Below are positions 36,241 through 46,124 of a stretch of DNA of 64,000 nt, in pieces (the first letter of the stretch is position 1; every line of letters begins with the position of its first letter). The stretch is from assembly GCA_965262565.1 (NCBI GenBank), contig CBDHFQ010000017.1:62001-126000 (forward strand). The letters run 5' to 3'. The DNA comes from CBDHFQ01 sp965262565 (GTDB lineage Bacteria > Bacteroidota > Bacteroidia > J057). Below the pieces are notes generated by a model. The model did not search any database. It saw nothing but the letters and a program-made list of their open reading frames with translations, and was not told the origin of the DNA. Both the position numbers and the translations under genes were made by a program.

Positions 36241-37506
36241 ATGACAAAATCAAGAAGTGCCGAATATTACAAGACCGTTGAGAAAACCATTTCACAGGCA
36301 GCAGCTTCAGGGGTAATGCACCTAACTGCAGATAATGATGAGGTTGACGGTAGACTCATCAAACTTCAGGGAAAAGATTATCTTCATTTTGGATCCTGTA
36401 GTTATTTAGGCCTTGAACTGGATTCGAGAATTAAGCAAGGAGTCATAGATACTGTAAATAGGTATGGTTCTCAATTCGCATCTTCCCGCGTATACATATC
36501 TGCTAAACCATATGAAGAATTAGAATCCCTCTTGTATGAGATTTTCCACATGCCTTTAACAGTAGCCCAGACATTAACCCTCGGACATCAATCCAACTTA
36601 CCAGTGTTGGTTAATGAAGATGATATAGTGATTATCGATCATCAGGCACATACGAGCATGGCTGTCGCATGTCAGTTTCTAAAAATGCGGGGAATCAAAG
36701 TGGAAATGGTCAGGCATAATGACATGAACAAGCTAGAGGATCGAATCAACTCTCTAAAAGATCAATACAGACATATTTGGTATATAGCTGATGGAGTCTA
36801 TTCTATGTATGGTGATTTGGCCCCAATGGAAGACCTTACCTCTTTATTGGATAGATACGAACAATTACATCTTTATATAGATGATGCTCACGGAGCAAGT
36901 TGTATGGGGCCTAAAGGAGGAGGGTATGTATTTAATTCCCTACCCTATCATGAAAGGATGTATTTAACCATATCTCTTGCAAAAAGTTTTTCAAGTGCTG
37001 GAGGTGTCTTATTGTATCCTAATGAATCAACCCGTAATAAGGTCAGGGCAAGTGGAAACACGATGAATTTCTCGGGTCCTATTCAACCTCCTCTCCTGGG
37101 AGCGGCTATTGCCTCAGTTAAAATCCATTTGACAGACGAATTGCCTCATCTTCAAGCCAATTTAAGAGATAGAGTGGCATTTTTCAATAAAGTAGCCACT
37201 GAAAAAGGCTTAGAGCTGTTATATCCTTCTATTTCCCCGGTTTGTTATATCAAGGCAGGACTACCCGAAACAGGCTATAACGTAATTAAACGGTTAATGA
37301 AAAGAGGATATTTCGCTAACTTAGCTGTTTATCCTGGAGTTCCTTACAAGCAAACTGGTATTCGATTAGCCATAAATAACCATTTGAAATTTCGAGATAT
37401 AGCTAATCTAATAGACTGTATAGCAGAAGAATTACCATTGGCTATCGCTGAATCTGAAGTATCGTCCAGAAGAAAAGCTCCTGGAAAAGTAGTTTCTCTG
37501 TCATAG
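36241..37506 (+). CDS. Alpha-oxoamine synthase (PLP-dependent acyltransferase), substrate unassigned
   Basis: A fold-type I PLP enzyme of 421 residues. The family includes KBL, AONS (BioF), HemA and serine palmitoyltransferase. FGSCSYLGLELDSR, TLGHQSN, YIADGVYSMYGD and DDAHGASCMG are the cofactor/substrate blocks, and the Schiff-base lysine is K248 in LAKSFSSAGG. The overall pattern differs from typical BioF and from the short Bacteroides serine palmitoyltransferase. Candidate roles are sphingoid base or capnine-type sulfonolipid synthesis. It stands alone, followed by a strong terminator, and lies 2.8 kb from a fatty-acid hydroxylase gene. Confidence 0.82.
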   Translation: MTKSRSAEYYKTVEKTISQAAASGVMHLTADNDEVDGRLIKLQGKDYLHFGSCSYLGLELDSRIKQGVIDTVNRYGSQFASSRVYISAKPYEELESLLYEIFHMPLTVAQTLTLGHQSNLPVLVNEDDIVIIDHQAHTSMAVACQFLKMRGIKVEMVRHNDMNKLEDRINSLKDQYRHIWYIADGVYSMYGDLAPMEDLTSLLDRYEQLHLYIDDAHGASCMGPKGGGYVFNSLPYHERMYLTISLAKSFSSAGGVLLYPNESTRNKVRASGNTMNFSGPIQPPLLGAAIASVKIHLTDELPHLQANLRDRVAFFNKVATEKGLELLYPSISPVCYIKAGLPETGYNVIKRLMKRGYFANLAVYPGVPYKQTGIRLAINNHLKFRDIANLIDCIAEELPLAIAESEVSSRRKAPGKVVSLS

Positions 37507-37544
37507 ACTCTACACAATATTTGATTACATTTCTATTTGTTAAA

Positions 37545-37572
37545 GCGGAAGTAAATCTTCCGCATTTTTTTT
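37545..37572 (+). terminator. Strong rho-independent terminator
   Basis: GCGGAAG (37545-37551) pairs with CTTCCGC (37557-37563) around a TAAAT loop, followed by A and a run of eight T. It lies 39 bases after the alpha-oxoamine synthase stop. Confidence 0.85.
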
Positions 37573-37687
37573 GTCCAATATTATTAACTTACCTCCCATG
37601 AAATTTAAGAAAACCATAACATACATCTTCATATAAGAAATATTAAATACTAGTATGTATTGTTCATTCTTGAAATAATCTGTTTTG

Positions 37688-39412
37688 ATGATGAAAACAC
37701 TGTGGGCCTCTATATCTGAAATTGGCATTGATGAGGATTATTCTCTTAGGAAAAAAAAGCGAATCAGGGTAAGTAATCGCGTAGGTTTGCTGTTAACTCT
37801 AATGACCATTCCCCATTTTTTCACCTATATCGAAGTCGGGGCGTATTTGATAGCTTCCATTCAGATAGCCACTACGCTAACCATTTTTAGTTCATTGTTA
37901 TTCAACTATCTTCGGCTACATCTAATCGCTAAATTAGTCATTCCTGTTACTGGTACACTAAATGTATTTTTGACTAGTTCAACGATTGGTTTTGAAAGTG
38001 GGGAGCATTTGGCTTTTCTCACCATAAGCTTATTAAGCTTGATGCTTTTCGATATAAAGCGGTACTATATTATAGGATTAAATTTCCTATTAATTATTAT
38101 TTGTGTACTCGTTCTGGAATCCACAGATTATAGCTTACTATCATTAGAAACCATTAATTCTGAAGATCAAAGAGGTACTTATATAGTCAATTTTTTCGCC
38201 ACTTTTTTTGCCGGAATTGTTATTGCCTACTACTTCCAAAACTATTCAGACAGACAATTCAACGACCTCATTATCAGAACGAAAGAACAGTTACAAGCAG
38301 TGTTCGATAACAGCTATGATGCTATGTTCGTCGTAGATCCCGAATCTCAGAATATCGTCACCTGCAATAAAAGAGCATTAATCATTTTTGATGCAAATAC
38401 AACGGAGGAGTTAATTGGAATAAATTTAAGAGGTCTAAGACAAAAAGAATTCACTCCCAAGGAATTAGAAGGGTTTAGCATACAAAAAGCCTTTACAAAT
38501 GAATTTGAATACATCAGCCAAATGGGACGGCCATTTTGGGGAAGTGTTGCATATACCTATATAAGTTATGGGGATCAAACCCAAATGTTGGTTAGGATCA
38601 CTGACATTTCTGAAAAGAAGGCTTATGAAAGAGGATTGATCGATGCCAAATTAAGGGCCGAAGCCGCTGATCGATCAAAAACCTTGTTTCTGGCTAATAT
38701 GAGTCATGAACTAAGAACTCCCATTAATGGAATTATCGGCTTATCTGAAATCATAGAAGAAGAATTTGCAGATGATGAGGAACTAGTTTCCTATACAAAT
38801 TTGTTGAAGGCTTCCGGAGAAAGACTGCATCATACTATTGAAACCATTCTTGACTTATCCCATTTGGAAGGAGATTTGATCAAAGTAAACTGGGAAACAT
38901 TTTGTCTAAATGAGTTAGTACATACAGTATTTCAAGAACTCGCTGATAAGGCTACACAAAAGGGGCTTGCTTATGAATTTGTCCATCCCAACATAAACTT
39001 CTTCGTCAAGCTGGATACTACGCTCCTAAACAAAATTCTATCAAATATCATTGAAAACGCTATCAAATTTACTAAGGAAGGTTATGTAAAAGTTTCTATC
39101 TTTAAGTACATCGATCCTACAAAACCCTCTAATGACATATCTATCAGCATTGAAGATTCAGGAATAGGTATGAGTAAAGAATTCGTAAACGGTAAATTAT
39201 TCACGGAGTTCGTTCAGGAAAGTGAAGGATTTGATAGAGTTTATGAAGGATCAGGAATCGGTTTAGCCCTTGTTAAAAAATATATTAACTTACTTGAAGG
39301 CACAATCATAGTAGAAAGCAATCAGGGAATTGGAACAACTTTCACACTTACTTTTCCCTTCGAATATCAGGAACAATCAAATACTACTCCCTCACCATCA
39401 ACCCTTTCTTAG
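37688..39412 (+). CDS. Membrane-bound sensor histidine kinase with PAS domain
   Basis: A protein of 574 residues. About five or six hydrophobic segments fill residues 30-185. A PAS domain covers about 200-310. HisKA contains H340 (NMSHELRTP). The ATPase keeps the N-box IIENAIKF, the G1 box DSGIGMS (D490 region) and the G2 box GSGIGLALVKKY, so it should be active. The start could also be the next codon (37691). It is followed 35 bases later by a single-domain receiver, and the pair forms a two-component operon. Confidence 0.92.
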   Translation: MMKTLWASISEIGIDEDYSLRKKKRIRVSNRVGLLLTLMTIPHFFTYIEVGAYLIASIQIATTLTIFSSLLFNYLRLHLIAKLVIPVTGTLNVFLTSSTIGFESGEHLAFLTISLLSLMLFDIKRYYIIGLNFLLIIICVLVLESTDYSLLSLETINSEDQRGTYIVNFFATFFAGIVIAYYFQNYSDRQFNDLIIRTKEQLQAVFDNSYDAMFVVDPESQNIVTCNKRALIIFDANTTEELIGINLRGLRQKEFTPKELEGFSIQKAFTNEFEYISQMGRPFWGSVAYTYISYGDQTQMLVRITDISEKKAYERGLIDAKLRAEAADRSKTLFLANMSHELRTPINGIIGLSEIIEEEFADDEELVSYTNLLKASGERLHHTIETILDLSHLEGDLIKVNWETFCLNELVHTVFQELADKATQKGLAYEFVHPNINFFVKLDTTLLNKILSNIIENAIKFTKEGYVKVSIFKYIDPTKPSNDISISIEDSGIGMSKEFVNGKLFTEFVQESEGFDRVYEGSGIGLALVKKYINLLEGTIIVESNQGIGTTFTLTFPFEYQEQSNTTPSPSTLS

Positions 39413-39447
39413 ACAATCTGTTAGTAATTATAAAAGACTAATTGAAA

Positions 39448-39822
39448 ATGAGGAAGATTAATGTTTTGATAGTAGAAGACAATGAAATTAATGCACTAAT
39501 TCTGAAAAAGACACTAAAAAAACACCACTGCGTGCATGTATTAAATGATGAAGGCGTATATCGAGCCTTAGAGGAACAACTCTTTGACGTTATTCTTATG
39601 GATATCAATCTGGGAAACAAAAGCAAAAGTGGGGAGGAAATAATGAAAGAGTTAAGATGTAACAACCATTACAAACATATAAAAATATATGCGGTAACCA
39701 GTTATGCTATGCCAGGAGATAAGGAAAGATTTCTGAATTCAGGTTTTGATAAATATTATCCTAAACCCGTATCGAAAAATCAAATACTTATGGATATAGA
39801 ACATACTTTCGCCCTTACCTAA
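39448..39822 (+). CDS. Single-domain response regulator
   Basis: A stand-alone receiver of 124 residues with no output domain. E10/D11 (VEDNE), phospho-acceptor D52 (ILMDINLG), T84/S85 and K106 are all present. An in-frame TTG at 39442 is possible, but the ATG at 39448 is preferred. It is encoded 35 bases after the membrane histidine kinase and probably relays its signal to another protein, since it cannot bind DNA itself. Confidence 0.9.
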   Translation: MRKINVLIVEDNEINALILKKTLKKHHCVHVLNDEGVYRALEEQLFDVILMDINLGNKSKSGEEIMKELRCNNHYKHIKIYAVTSYAMPGDKERFLNSGFDKYYPKPVSKNQILMDIEHTFALT

Positions 39823-39907
39823 CTTCCATTAATAATATGTTTTTTATAGGTTAGACCAACAATTTCTCATTTCTCAATGTTAACAGCATTCTATTGAGAA
39901 ATTGTTG

Positions 39908-41227
39908 ATGTTTATGAAATTAAATGAATGCGTTTTTATATGGTTTAGAAGGGATTTAAGATTAGATGATAATGTAGCACTTTTCCAGTCATTAACTTCT
40001 GGGAAGGTAGTTGTTCCGCTATTCATCTTTGACCGAAATATACTGGAACATTTACCTGAAAAGGATGCTCGGGTTGCCTTTATTCATGATCGAATTTCTC
40101 AAATGCATCATGAATTATTGCCTATCGGTAGTACTATGTTGGTTCGATATGGTAATCCCGTTGAAATTTGGAAAGACTTAATCCATGAATACGACATAAA
40201 AGGTGTCTATAGTAATCACGATTATGAACCCTATGCGAAGGATCGAGATAAAGAAATTCGCACCTTACTGGAGAGTAGAGGCATTCATTTTCATACATAT
40301 AAGGATCAGGTAATCTTTGAAAAAAAAGAAATCCTCACCGGAGCAGATAAACCCTATTCCGTTTTCACCCCATACTCCAAAAAATGGAAATCATACCTTT
40401 CTAGCGAGCATTTAACTTATTACGACACTAAACCTTTATGGAACCATTTTGCTAAACAGTCGCCTGTATCTATTCCAACCCTATCCGATTTAGGTTTTAG
40501 TCGAACAAATATTGCCATACCCTCAGCCCGAATCGATACTGAAATGATTAAAGACTATGCTGAAAAAAGAAATTTTCCAGCGGAAAAGGGAACGACGAGG
40601 ATAGGGATTCACCTTCGATTTGGTACGATTAGTATCAGACAATTAGTCACTCAAGTGAAAAACCTCAGCGAAGCTTTCCTCAATGAATTGATTTGGAGAG
40701 AATTTTATATGCAAATATTGTGGAATTATCCTCATGTAGCAGATGGCTGTTTCAGAAAGGAATATGAAGCTATTCCCTGGAATAGTGATACCGAAATATT
40801 TGAAAAATGGTGTCAGGGAAAAACCGGTTTTCCCATTGTAGACGCAGGAATGCGCCAGTTAAATGAAACCGGTTATATGCATAATCGTGTCAGAATGATT
40901 ACTGCAAGCTTTTTGGTAAAAGATTTACTATGTGATTGGCGATGGGGAGAAGCTTATTTTGCAGAGAAGCTATTAGATTTCGAGTTGTCCTCAAACAATG
41001 GAGGTTGGCAGTGGGCCGCAGGATGTGGAACAGATGCTGCACCCTATTTTCGCATTTTCAATCCCCAATCTCAATTAAAAAAATTCGATCCCAAAGGAAA
41101 ATATGTACACAAATGGGTTCCAGAAGCAGGAACTCCTGCCTATCCCAGTCCTATAGTAGATCACAAGGCCGCACGCGAGAAAACCTTAGAGGTATATAAA
41201 ACTGCCCTGGCTTCGGCAAAGAAGTAG
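39908..41227 (+). CDS. phrB: Deoxyribodipyrimidine photolyase (cryptochrome/photolyase family)
   Basis: A blue-light DNA repair flavoenzyme of about 439 residues (start 39908; another ATG at 39914). The amino-terminal part (IWFRRDLRLDDN) is the antenna domain. The FAD-binding domain carries LNELIWREFYMQ, MHNRVRM and NGGWQWAAGCGTDAAPYFRIFNP. This is the class I photolyase pattern for pyrimidine-dimer repair. The sequence cannot exclude a cryptochrome-like sensor. It follows the two-component pair on the same strand by 85 bases. Confidence 0.93.
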   Translation: MFMKLNECVFIWFRRDLRLDDNVALFQSLTSGKVVVPLFIFDRNILEHLPEKDARVAFIHDRISQMHHELLPIGSTMLVRYGNPVEIWKDLIHEYDIKGVYSNHDYEPYAKDRDKEIRTLLESRGIHFHTYKDQVIFEKKEILTGADKPYSVFTPYSKKWKSYLSSEHLTYYDTKPLWNHFAKQSPVSIPTLSDLGFSRTNIAIPSARIDTEMIKDYAEKRNFPAEKGTTRIGIHLRFGTISIRQLVTQVKNLSEAFLNELIWREFYMQILWNYPHVADGCFRKEYEAIPWNSDTEIFEKWCQGKTGFPIVDAGMRQLNETGYMHNRVRMITASFLVKDLLCDWRWGEAYFAEKLLDFELSSNNGGWQWAAGCGTDAAPYFRIFNPQSQLKKFDPKGKYVHKWVPEAGTPAYPSPIVDHKAAREKTLEVYKTALASAKK

Positions 41228-41233
41228 GATAGG

Positions 41234-41265
41234 TGTGTTACTGCTTACTTTTTTGTGTAAGTTTG
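41234..41265 (+). promoter_or_regulatory. Candidate Bacteroidota promoter for lysS
   Basis: TAAGTTTG at 41258-41265 matches TAnnTTTG exactly. TGTG at 41234-41237 is one mismatch from TTTG and is 20 bases upstream, the usual spacing. The leader to the lysS start would be about 47 bases. Confidence 0.5.
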
Positions 41266-41318
41266 CGGCTTACTAGCATCATAATTTTATCTCATCATAG
41301 CTTAAATCTATTAGAAGC

Positions 41319-43061
41319 ATGAACGATTTATTCCTGACGGATCAGGAACTACAGCGCAGGGAAGAATTAAAGAGATTATTGGAGTTAAACATTGATCCAT
41401 ATCCCAGCGCCACCTTTCCGATTAATACCACTACCCATACCATACAAACTGAATTCCAGGACGGCTCTACAGATTTCCAGGATATTTCTATAGCTGGAAG
41501 ATTGATCAATAAAAGAGTGATGGGAAAAGCATCTTTCGCTGAACTGCAGGATAGTTATGGCAAGATCCAGCTATATTTCCAGAGAGATGATATTAGTCCT
41601 GAAGAGGATAAAACGATGTATAATGAGGTATTTAAAAAACTGATTTCTAATGGAGATATCGTAGGAATTAAAGGGTATGCTTTTTTGACCAAAACAGGAG
41701 AGAAGACCATTCACGTAAAAAACTTTCAGATATTATCTAAAATACTGAAGCCCATCCCCTTCCCAAAAGAAACAGATGATAAAACCTATGATACCTTAAC
41801 AGATACAGAGCAAAGGTATAGGATGCGTTACCTGGATATGATCGTTCATCCCGAAGTACGTGAGACTTTTCGCAAAAGAAGTCAGGTGATTCAGGAAATC
41901 AGGAACTTCTTAAATGAAAAAGGATATCTGGAGGTGGAAACCCCTATTTTACAACCTATCTATGGGGGAGCTGCTGCCAGGCCGTTTAAAACCCATCACA
42001 ATTCACTGGACATGACTTTGTATTTGAGGATTGCCAATGAGTTATATTTAAAGCGATTGATAGTGGGGGGATTTGATGGTGTTTACGAATTTGCCAAAGA
42101 TTTCAGAAATGAGGGAATGTCTCGCTTCCACAATCCAGAGTTCACCATGATGGAGCTCTATGTTGCTTATAAGGATTATGATTGGATGATGGAATTAGTG
42201 GAGGAAATGATTGAAAGGGTTGTTCTGGCTATTCATCAAACTACGAAAATTACTGTGGGGGGTGAAGAGATTGATTTTCAACGTCCATGGAAAAGATATA
42301 CGATGTATGAAGCAATAGAAGCATTTACAAACATAGATGTTTCGGAAATGGATGAAGAAAAATTGAGGGAAGTAGCTGATAAATTATCTGTGCCAATAGA
42401 TCAGACGATGGGTAGGGGAAAGTTGATCGATGAAATATTTGGCGAAAAAGTAGAACCATTTCTTCTAAATCCCACCTTTATTACTGACTATCCGGTAGAG
42501 ATGAGTCCTTTAGCTAAAAAGCACAGAAATAAAGAAGATCTGGTAGAGCGATTTGAAGCGATCTGTAATCGAAAGGAATTATGTAACGCATTTTCTGAAT
42601 TAAACGACCCACTAGATCAGAGAACACGATTTGAATCCCAATTAGAATTAGGAAAGAGAGGAGATGAAGAAGCGATGGTGCTGGATGAAGATTATTTGAG
42701 GGCGTTATCTTATGGATTACCTCCAACGGCCGGGTTGGGGATAGGGATAGATCGCTTGTGTATGATTATGACAGATTCCGTTTCTATTCAGGATGTGCTG
42801 TTCTTTCCACAAATGAAAGCTGAAAAAAAACCTAATATTGACAGCGTTGAAGAGTTTATGGTACTAGGTGTTCCAAAAGAATGGGTGGAAATGATATACA
42901 GACTTGGAATTCTCAACCTGAAAGATTTATCAGAACAAAAGGATGGCAAGCTATTTCAGGATCTTTGTGGAATAAATAAAAAAATGAAAGCAAAGCTTAA
43001 AAATCCTTCAAAAGAAGAAGTATCTGGCTGGATAGAAGAGGCCATTAATAAGAGTTCCTGA
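41319..43061 (+). CDS. lysS: Lysyl-tRNA synthetase (class II)
   Basis: A class II synthetase of 580 residues. The OB-fold anticodon domain is at about 60-155 (GRLINKRVMGKASFAELQD). Motif 1 includes VETPILQPIYGGA, motif 2 FRNEGMSRFHNPEFT, and motif 3 GLGIGIDRL. The carboxyl end has an extra 70-80 residues beyond the usual catalytic end (after about 505) that resemble a small helix-hairpin domain, as seen in Bacteroidota LysRS. A candidate promoter lies upstream. Confidence 0.97.
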   Translation: MNDLFLTDQELQRREELKRLLELNIDPYPSATFPINTTTHTIQTEFQDGSTDFQDISIAGRLINKRVMGKASFAELQDSYGKIQLYFQRDDISPEEDKTMYNEVFKKLISNGDIVGIKGYAFLTKTGEKTIHVKNFQILSKILKPIPFPKETDDKTYDTLTDTEQRYRMRYLDMIVHPEVRETFRKRSQVIQEIRNFLNEKGYLEVETPILQPIYGGAAARPFKTHHNSLDMTLYLRIANELYLKRLIVGGFDGVYEFAKDFRNEGMSRFHNPEFTMMELYVAYKDYDWMMELVEEMIERVVLAIHQTTKITVGGEEIDFQRPWKRYTMYEAIEAFTNIDVSEMDEEKLREVADKLSVPIDQTMGRGKLIDEIFGEKVEPFLLNPTFITDYPVEMSPLAKKHRNKEDLVERFEAICNRKELCNAFSELNDPLDQRTRFESQLELGKRGDEEAMVLDEDYLRALSYGLPPTAGLGIGIDRLCMIMTDSVSIQDVLFFPQMKAEKKPNIDSVEEFMVLGVPKEWVEMIYRLGILNLKDLSEQKDGKLFQDLCGINKKMKAKLKNPSKEEVSGWIEEAINKSS

Positions 43062-43276
43062 TATGATCGACCAATTTATTTTTACTTCCATGATTAATGG
43101 ATATGCGTATTTCATGCTTAGGAATTCTTTCAATATTTAAGTACTTTTAACAAAATTTAATTTTTTAAATAATTATGTCTATCAGTAATAATTTTCATTT
43201 CAGAATTTTATTACTTGTTATGTTACTGGATCAACGTTGATGGTGATAATTCACGATCAATAGAAACACTGGCCTT

Positions 43277-45985
43277 ATGTTAGAGCAAGATACACATACT
43301 CGTTCTGAAGAGGATGTGAAACCGGATGTTCAGCAAGATATGCTGAATAGCAAAGAATCTGAAGAAAAGAAAGAGCTTTCAACTGCTAAGTCTGGCACTG
43401 AAGCAAATGAGAAAAGTGGAGAATCAGAAGTATCAAATATTTCTGAGCATTCAGATTCTACAGAAACCCTTGAATCTTCTACGACAAAGACAACTCAGTC
43501 TGAAACGCTATCTGATACACGGGAATCTCTGGAAAAAAGTCATTCTCAGTTATCAGAAGATGTAGAAGATCCCTCTCCACCTGTTGAAGAGAAAATAGTT
43601 ATTTCCCTTCCCATAGAGGATAAAGATGTGGGTGAAGAATCTCCTGTGGATAACATTGAATCAGATCAAACAGAGGAGCCTTCTCAGGATGTAGAACAAG
43701 TCTCAGATGCGAATCAGTCTACAGCTAAAGAAGGCGAAGCAGCTCCCCCAATTGTTGACCCTCAGAACATATCAGACAAAGAAAACTCAGCTATAAGTGA
43801 TGATCAACCTAAAGAGAAAGAAGGGGAGAAAAAGAAAAAACCGGACCAAGCCTCTCTAGATAAAATATTAGCTGAAACCGCAGAAAAAGTTGGACTTAGA
43901 AATGAAGTAATAGAACAGACTCATTCTATCCTCTCTGATGAAAATGCCTCCTTACAGACGCTAGATGCTTCTGTAGATGAGCTAATTCTCTACGCAAAGA
44001 TTTTACAAGATCAAGAATACATATTAGGTCATATTCCCAAAATAGGCCTGGTCAAAAGAAGCTTTGAAGAAGTACGTGAAAAAAGTATAATTCCTACAGC
44101 TACGATTGACGAATTTCGCAAACATCTGGCATCTTTTAACCAGAAACGAGCTACCATCCAAAAGGAACTCGAATCTGGAAAAGAAAAAAATCTTCTGCGG
44201 AAAAAAGGATTACTACAACAGTTGCAATCTATTGTAGAATCTGAGGATCCCATGCGTGTGCAGGAAGTCAGAGCTATTCAGGACGAATGGAAGTCTATAG
44301 GCCACGTGCCCAAAAAAGAAATAGAATCCTTATACAAGGAGTACAGATCCTTATTGGATAAATTTTATCAGATGCGGGAAATGCATTTTGAAATGCTAGA
44401 TTATGATCGCCGCATTAACTTACAGGAAAAAGAAAGGCTCATTTCAGAGATTGAAAAGCTTATTCCCGAAGAAGAAGATAGGGAAAACTTCGATATCTGG
44501 AAAGAGAGAATGGATCAATTACAAGAATATCAACAACAGTGGAGAGCAGTGGGCCATATTCCAAGAGAGGATATGGATCGAATCAGTAGTGAGTATAGGG
44601 ATGTAGTTGATAAATTCTTTGAGGTTCGCCAGGAATTTCTAAAAAAGCTGGACAGCATCCGTCAGGCCAATGGAGAAAAGAAGCAGGAAATTCTGAAAGA
44701 AATGGAAGCTTTTACTTCTTTCGAATCAGATAAGCCTAAAGCGTGGAACGAAGCGACCAGTCAATTGCAGGTATTCCAGGAAAAATGGAAAAAGCTAGGT
44801 CAGGCACCTCAACAAATTAATGGGGAACTTTGGCATAGATATAGGGAAATTTGTAATACTTTCTTCAGTAAAAAATCTGCTTTCTTTAAGAAATTGGATG
44901 AGATGAGGGCCGGTAATTTAGAAAAGAAAAGAGCCCTATGTGAGAGAGTAGAAGCCATAGAAGTGAAAGATGGAAAGGAATGGGAAAAGAGTGCTAAAGA
45001 AATTAAGGCCATTCAGCGAGAGTGGAAACAAATAGGCCCTGTTCCAGAGAGACACTCCAACAAACTTTGGAACAGATTCAGGACCGCTTGTGATGTATTC
45101 TTTGAGCAAAGAAGAAAACATTACACTTCTATTCACGAAGGGGAACATACAAATTTAGAGAAAAAGAAAACCTTGATTGCTGATGTAAAGGCACTTACTG
45201 AAGATAATGAAATAGAAAAAGGGGAAGCTATACAAAAAGTGAAAGGCATTCAGGAAAAATGGAAAGAAATTGGCAAAGTTCCTTACAAAGAGAAGGATAA
45301 AATCTGGGAAGAATTTAGGGCCGAAGTAGATAACTTCTTCAATAATTTATCACTTAAGAAAGAAGAAGTGAGAGAGCTTAAGTTAAAAGCTTCTCTTAAT
45401 ATGCTTGATAATCCTGAAAAACGTTCAAGACATATTAAACAGCGAATTTCGAGATTGAGGAAAAAAATTAGTCAGGCCAAAGAAAAAGTCGATCAATACA
45501 GCATTAATATTCAGTATATCTCTAAAGGGAAGTCGGGTGATTCGTTAAGAAATCAAATCCAAAAAGAAATTGATAAGGAGCAAAGGATCATTGATGAGTG
45601 GAAAAAGAGAATAAAAATGCTGAATGATACCTTAAAAAATCCTGTGAAGGAAGAAATTCCTATTCCAAATGAGGATACGTTAGAAAATGCCGATTCAACT
45701 ACCGAAGGAACAGAAAATCAGGAAACTCAATCCACAGCTGCTGCTGAAACTAAGGATCCTGCTGAGACCGAGGCTTCAACTACCGTTGAAATTAACCAAG
45801 CTGCTGAATCTAAAGAAACTACTGATTCGGCTAAATCAGTGGAAACTACAAACTCCACTGATTCAACGGAAATTAAAGATTCAGATAACTCGAATGAAAC
45901 AACAGATCCAGCGAGTGAAACAGAAACTGCAGATTCTGTAGAACCTGAAAATACTCAGCAGTCATCAGATAAAAAAGAAGGATAA
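43277..45985 (+). CDS. DUF349 five-repeat protein with acidic low-complexity ends
   Basis: A protein of 902 residues. Residues 1-195 and the last 90 are low complexity, rich in Glu, Ser, Thr and Asp. The middle is coiled-coil/helical and holds five DUF349 repeats, each with W(K/R)..G..P; the tryptophans are at 338, 422, 504, 583 and 662, spaced 79-84 residues. There is no signal peptide, so it is probably cytosolic. Its function is unknown. A perfect hairpin terminator follows 23 bases after the stop. Confidence 0.88.
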   Translation: MLEQDTHTRSEEDVKPDVQQDMLNSKESEEKKELSTAKSGTEANEKSGESEVSNISEHSDSTETLESSTTKTTQSETLSDTRESLEKSHSQLSEDVEDPSPPVEEKIVISLPIEDKDVGEESPVDNIESDQTEEPSQDVEQVSDANQSTAKEGEAAPPIVDPQNISDKENSAISDDQPKEKEGEKKKKPDQASLDKILAETAEKVGLRNEVIEQTHSILSDENASLQTLDASVDELILYAKILQDQEYILGHIPKIGLVKRSFEEVREKSIIPTATIDEFRKHLASFNQKRATIQKELESGKEKNLLRKKGLLQQLQSIVESEDPMRVQEVRAIQDEWKSIGHVPKKEIESLYKEYRSLLDKFYQMREMHFEMLDYDRRINLQEKERLISEIEKLIPEEEDRENFDIWKERMDQLQEYQQQWRAVGHIPREDMDRISSEYRDVVDKFFEVRQEFLKKLDSIRQANGEKKQEILKEMEAFTSFESDKPKAWNEATSQLQVFQEKWKKLGQAPQQINGELWHRYREICNTFFSKKSAFFKKLDEMRAGNLEKKRALCERVEAIEVKDGKEWEKSAKEIKAIQREWKQIGPVPERHSNKLWNRFRTACDVFFEQRRKHYTSIHEGEHTNLEKKKTLIADVKALTEDNEIEKGEAIQKVKGIQEKWKEIGKVPYKEKDKIWEEFRAEVDNFFNNLSLKKEEVRELKLKASLNMLDNPEKRSRHIKQRISRLRKKISQAKEKVDQYSINIQYISKGKSGDSLRNQIQKEIDKEQRIIDEWKKRIKMLNDTLKNPVKEEIPIPNEDTLENADSTTEGTENQETQSTAAAETKDPAETEASTTVEINQAAESKETTDSAKSVETTNSTDSTEIKDSDNSNETTDPASETETADSVEPENTQQSSDKKEG

Positions 45986-46008
45986 TATTTTAAGAGCTAT
46001 TTTTCAAC

Positions 46009-46041
46009 AAAAGCTGGTGGCTACAAAATCCACCAGCTTTT
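46009..46041. terminator. Perfect 12-bp hairpin terminator after the DUF349 gene
   Basis: AAAAGCTGGTGG (46009-46020) and CCACCAGCTTTT (46030-46041) are perfectly complementary around a nine-base loop. The T-run is short on each side. It lies between the convergent DUF349 gene and the Spy-like gene, so it can serve both. Confidence 0.75.
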
Positions 46042-46124
46042 CCTGTGACTATCCTATATTCTACGAAAAAGTCAATACGTAACTAAATTATCAGAAATTT
46101 GCCATGCAGTTCATCATCAAATAT

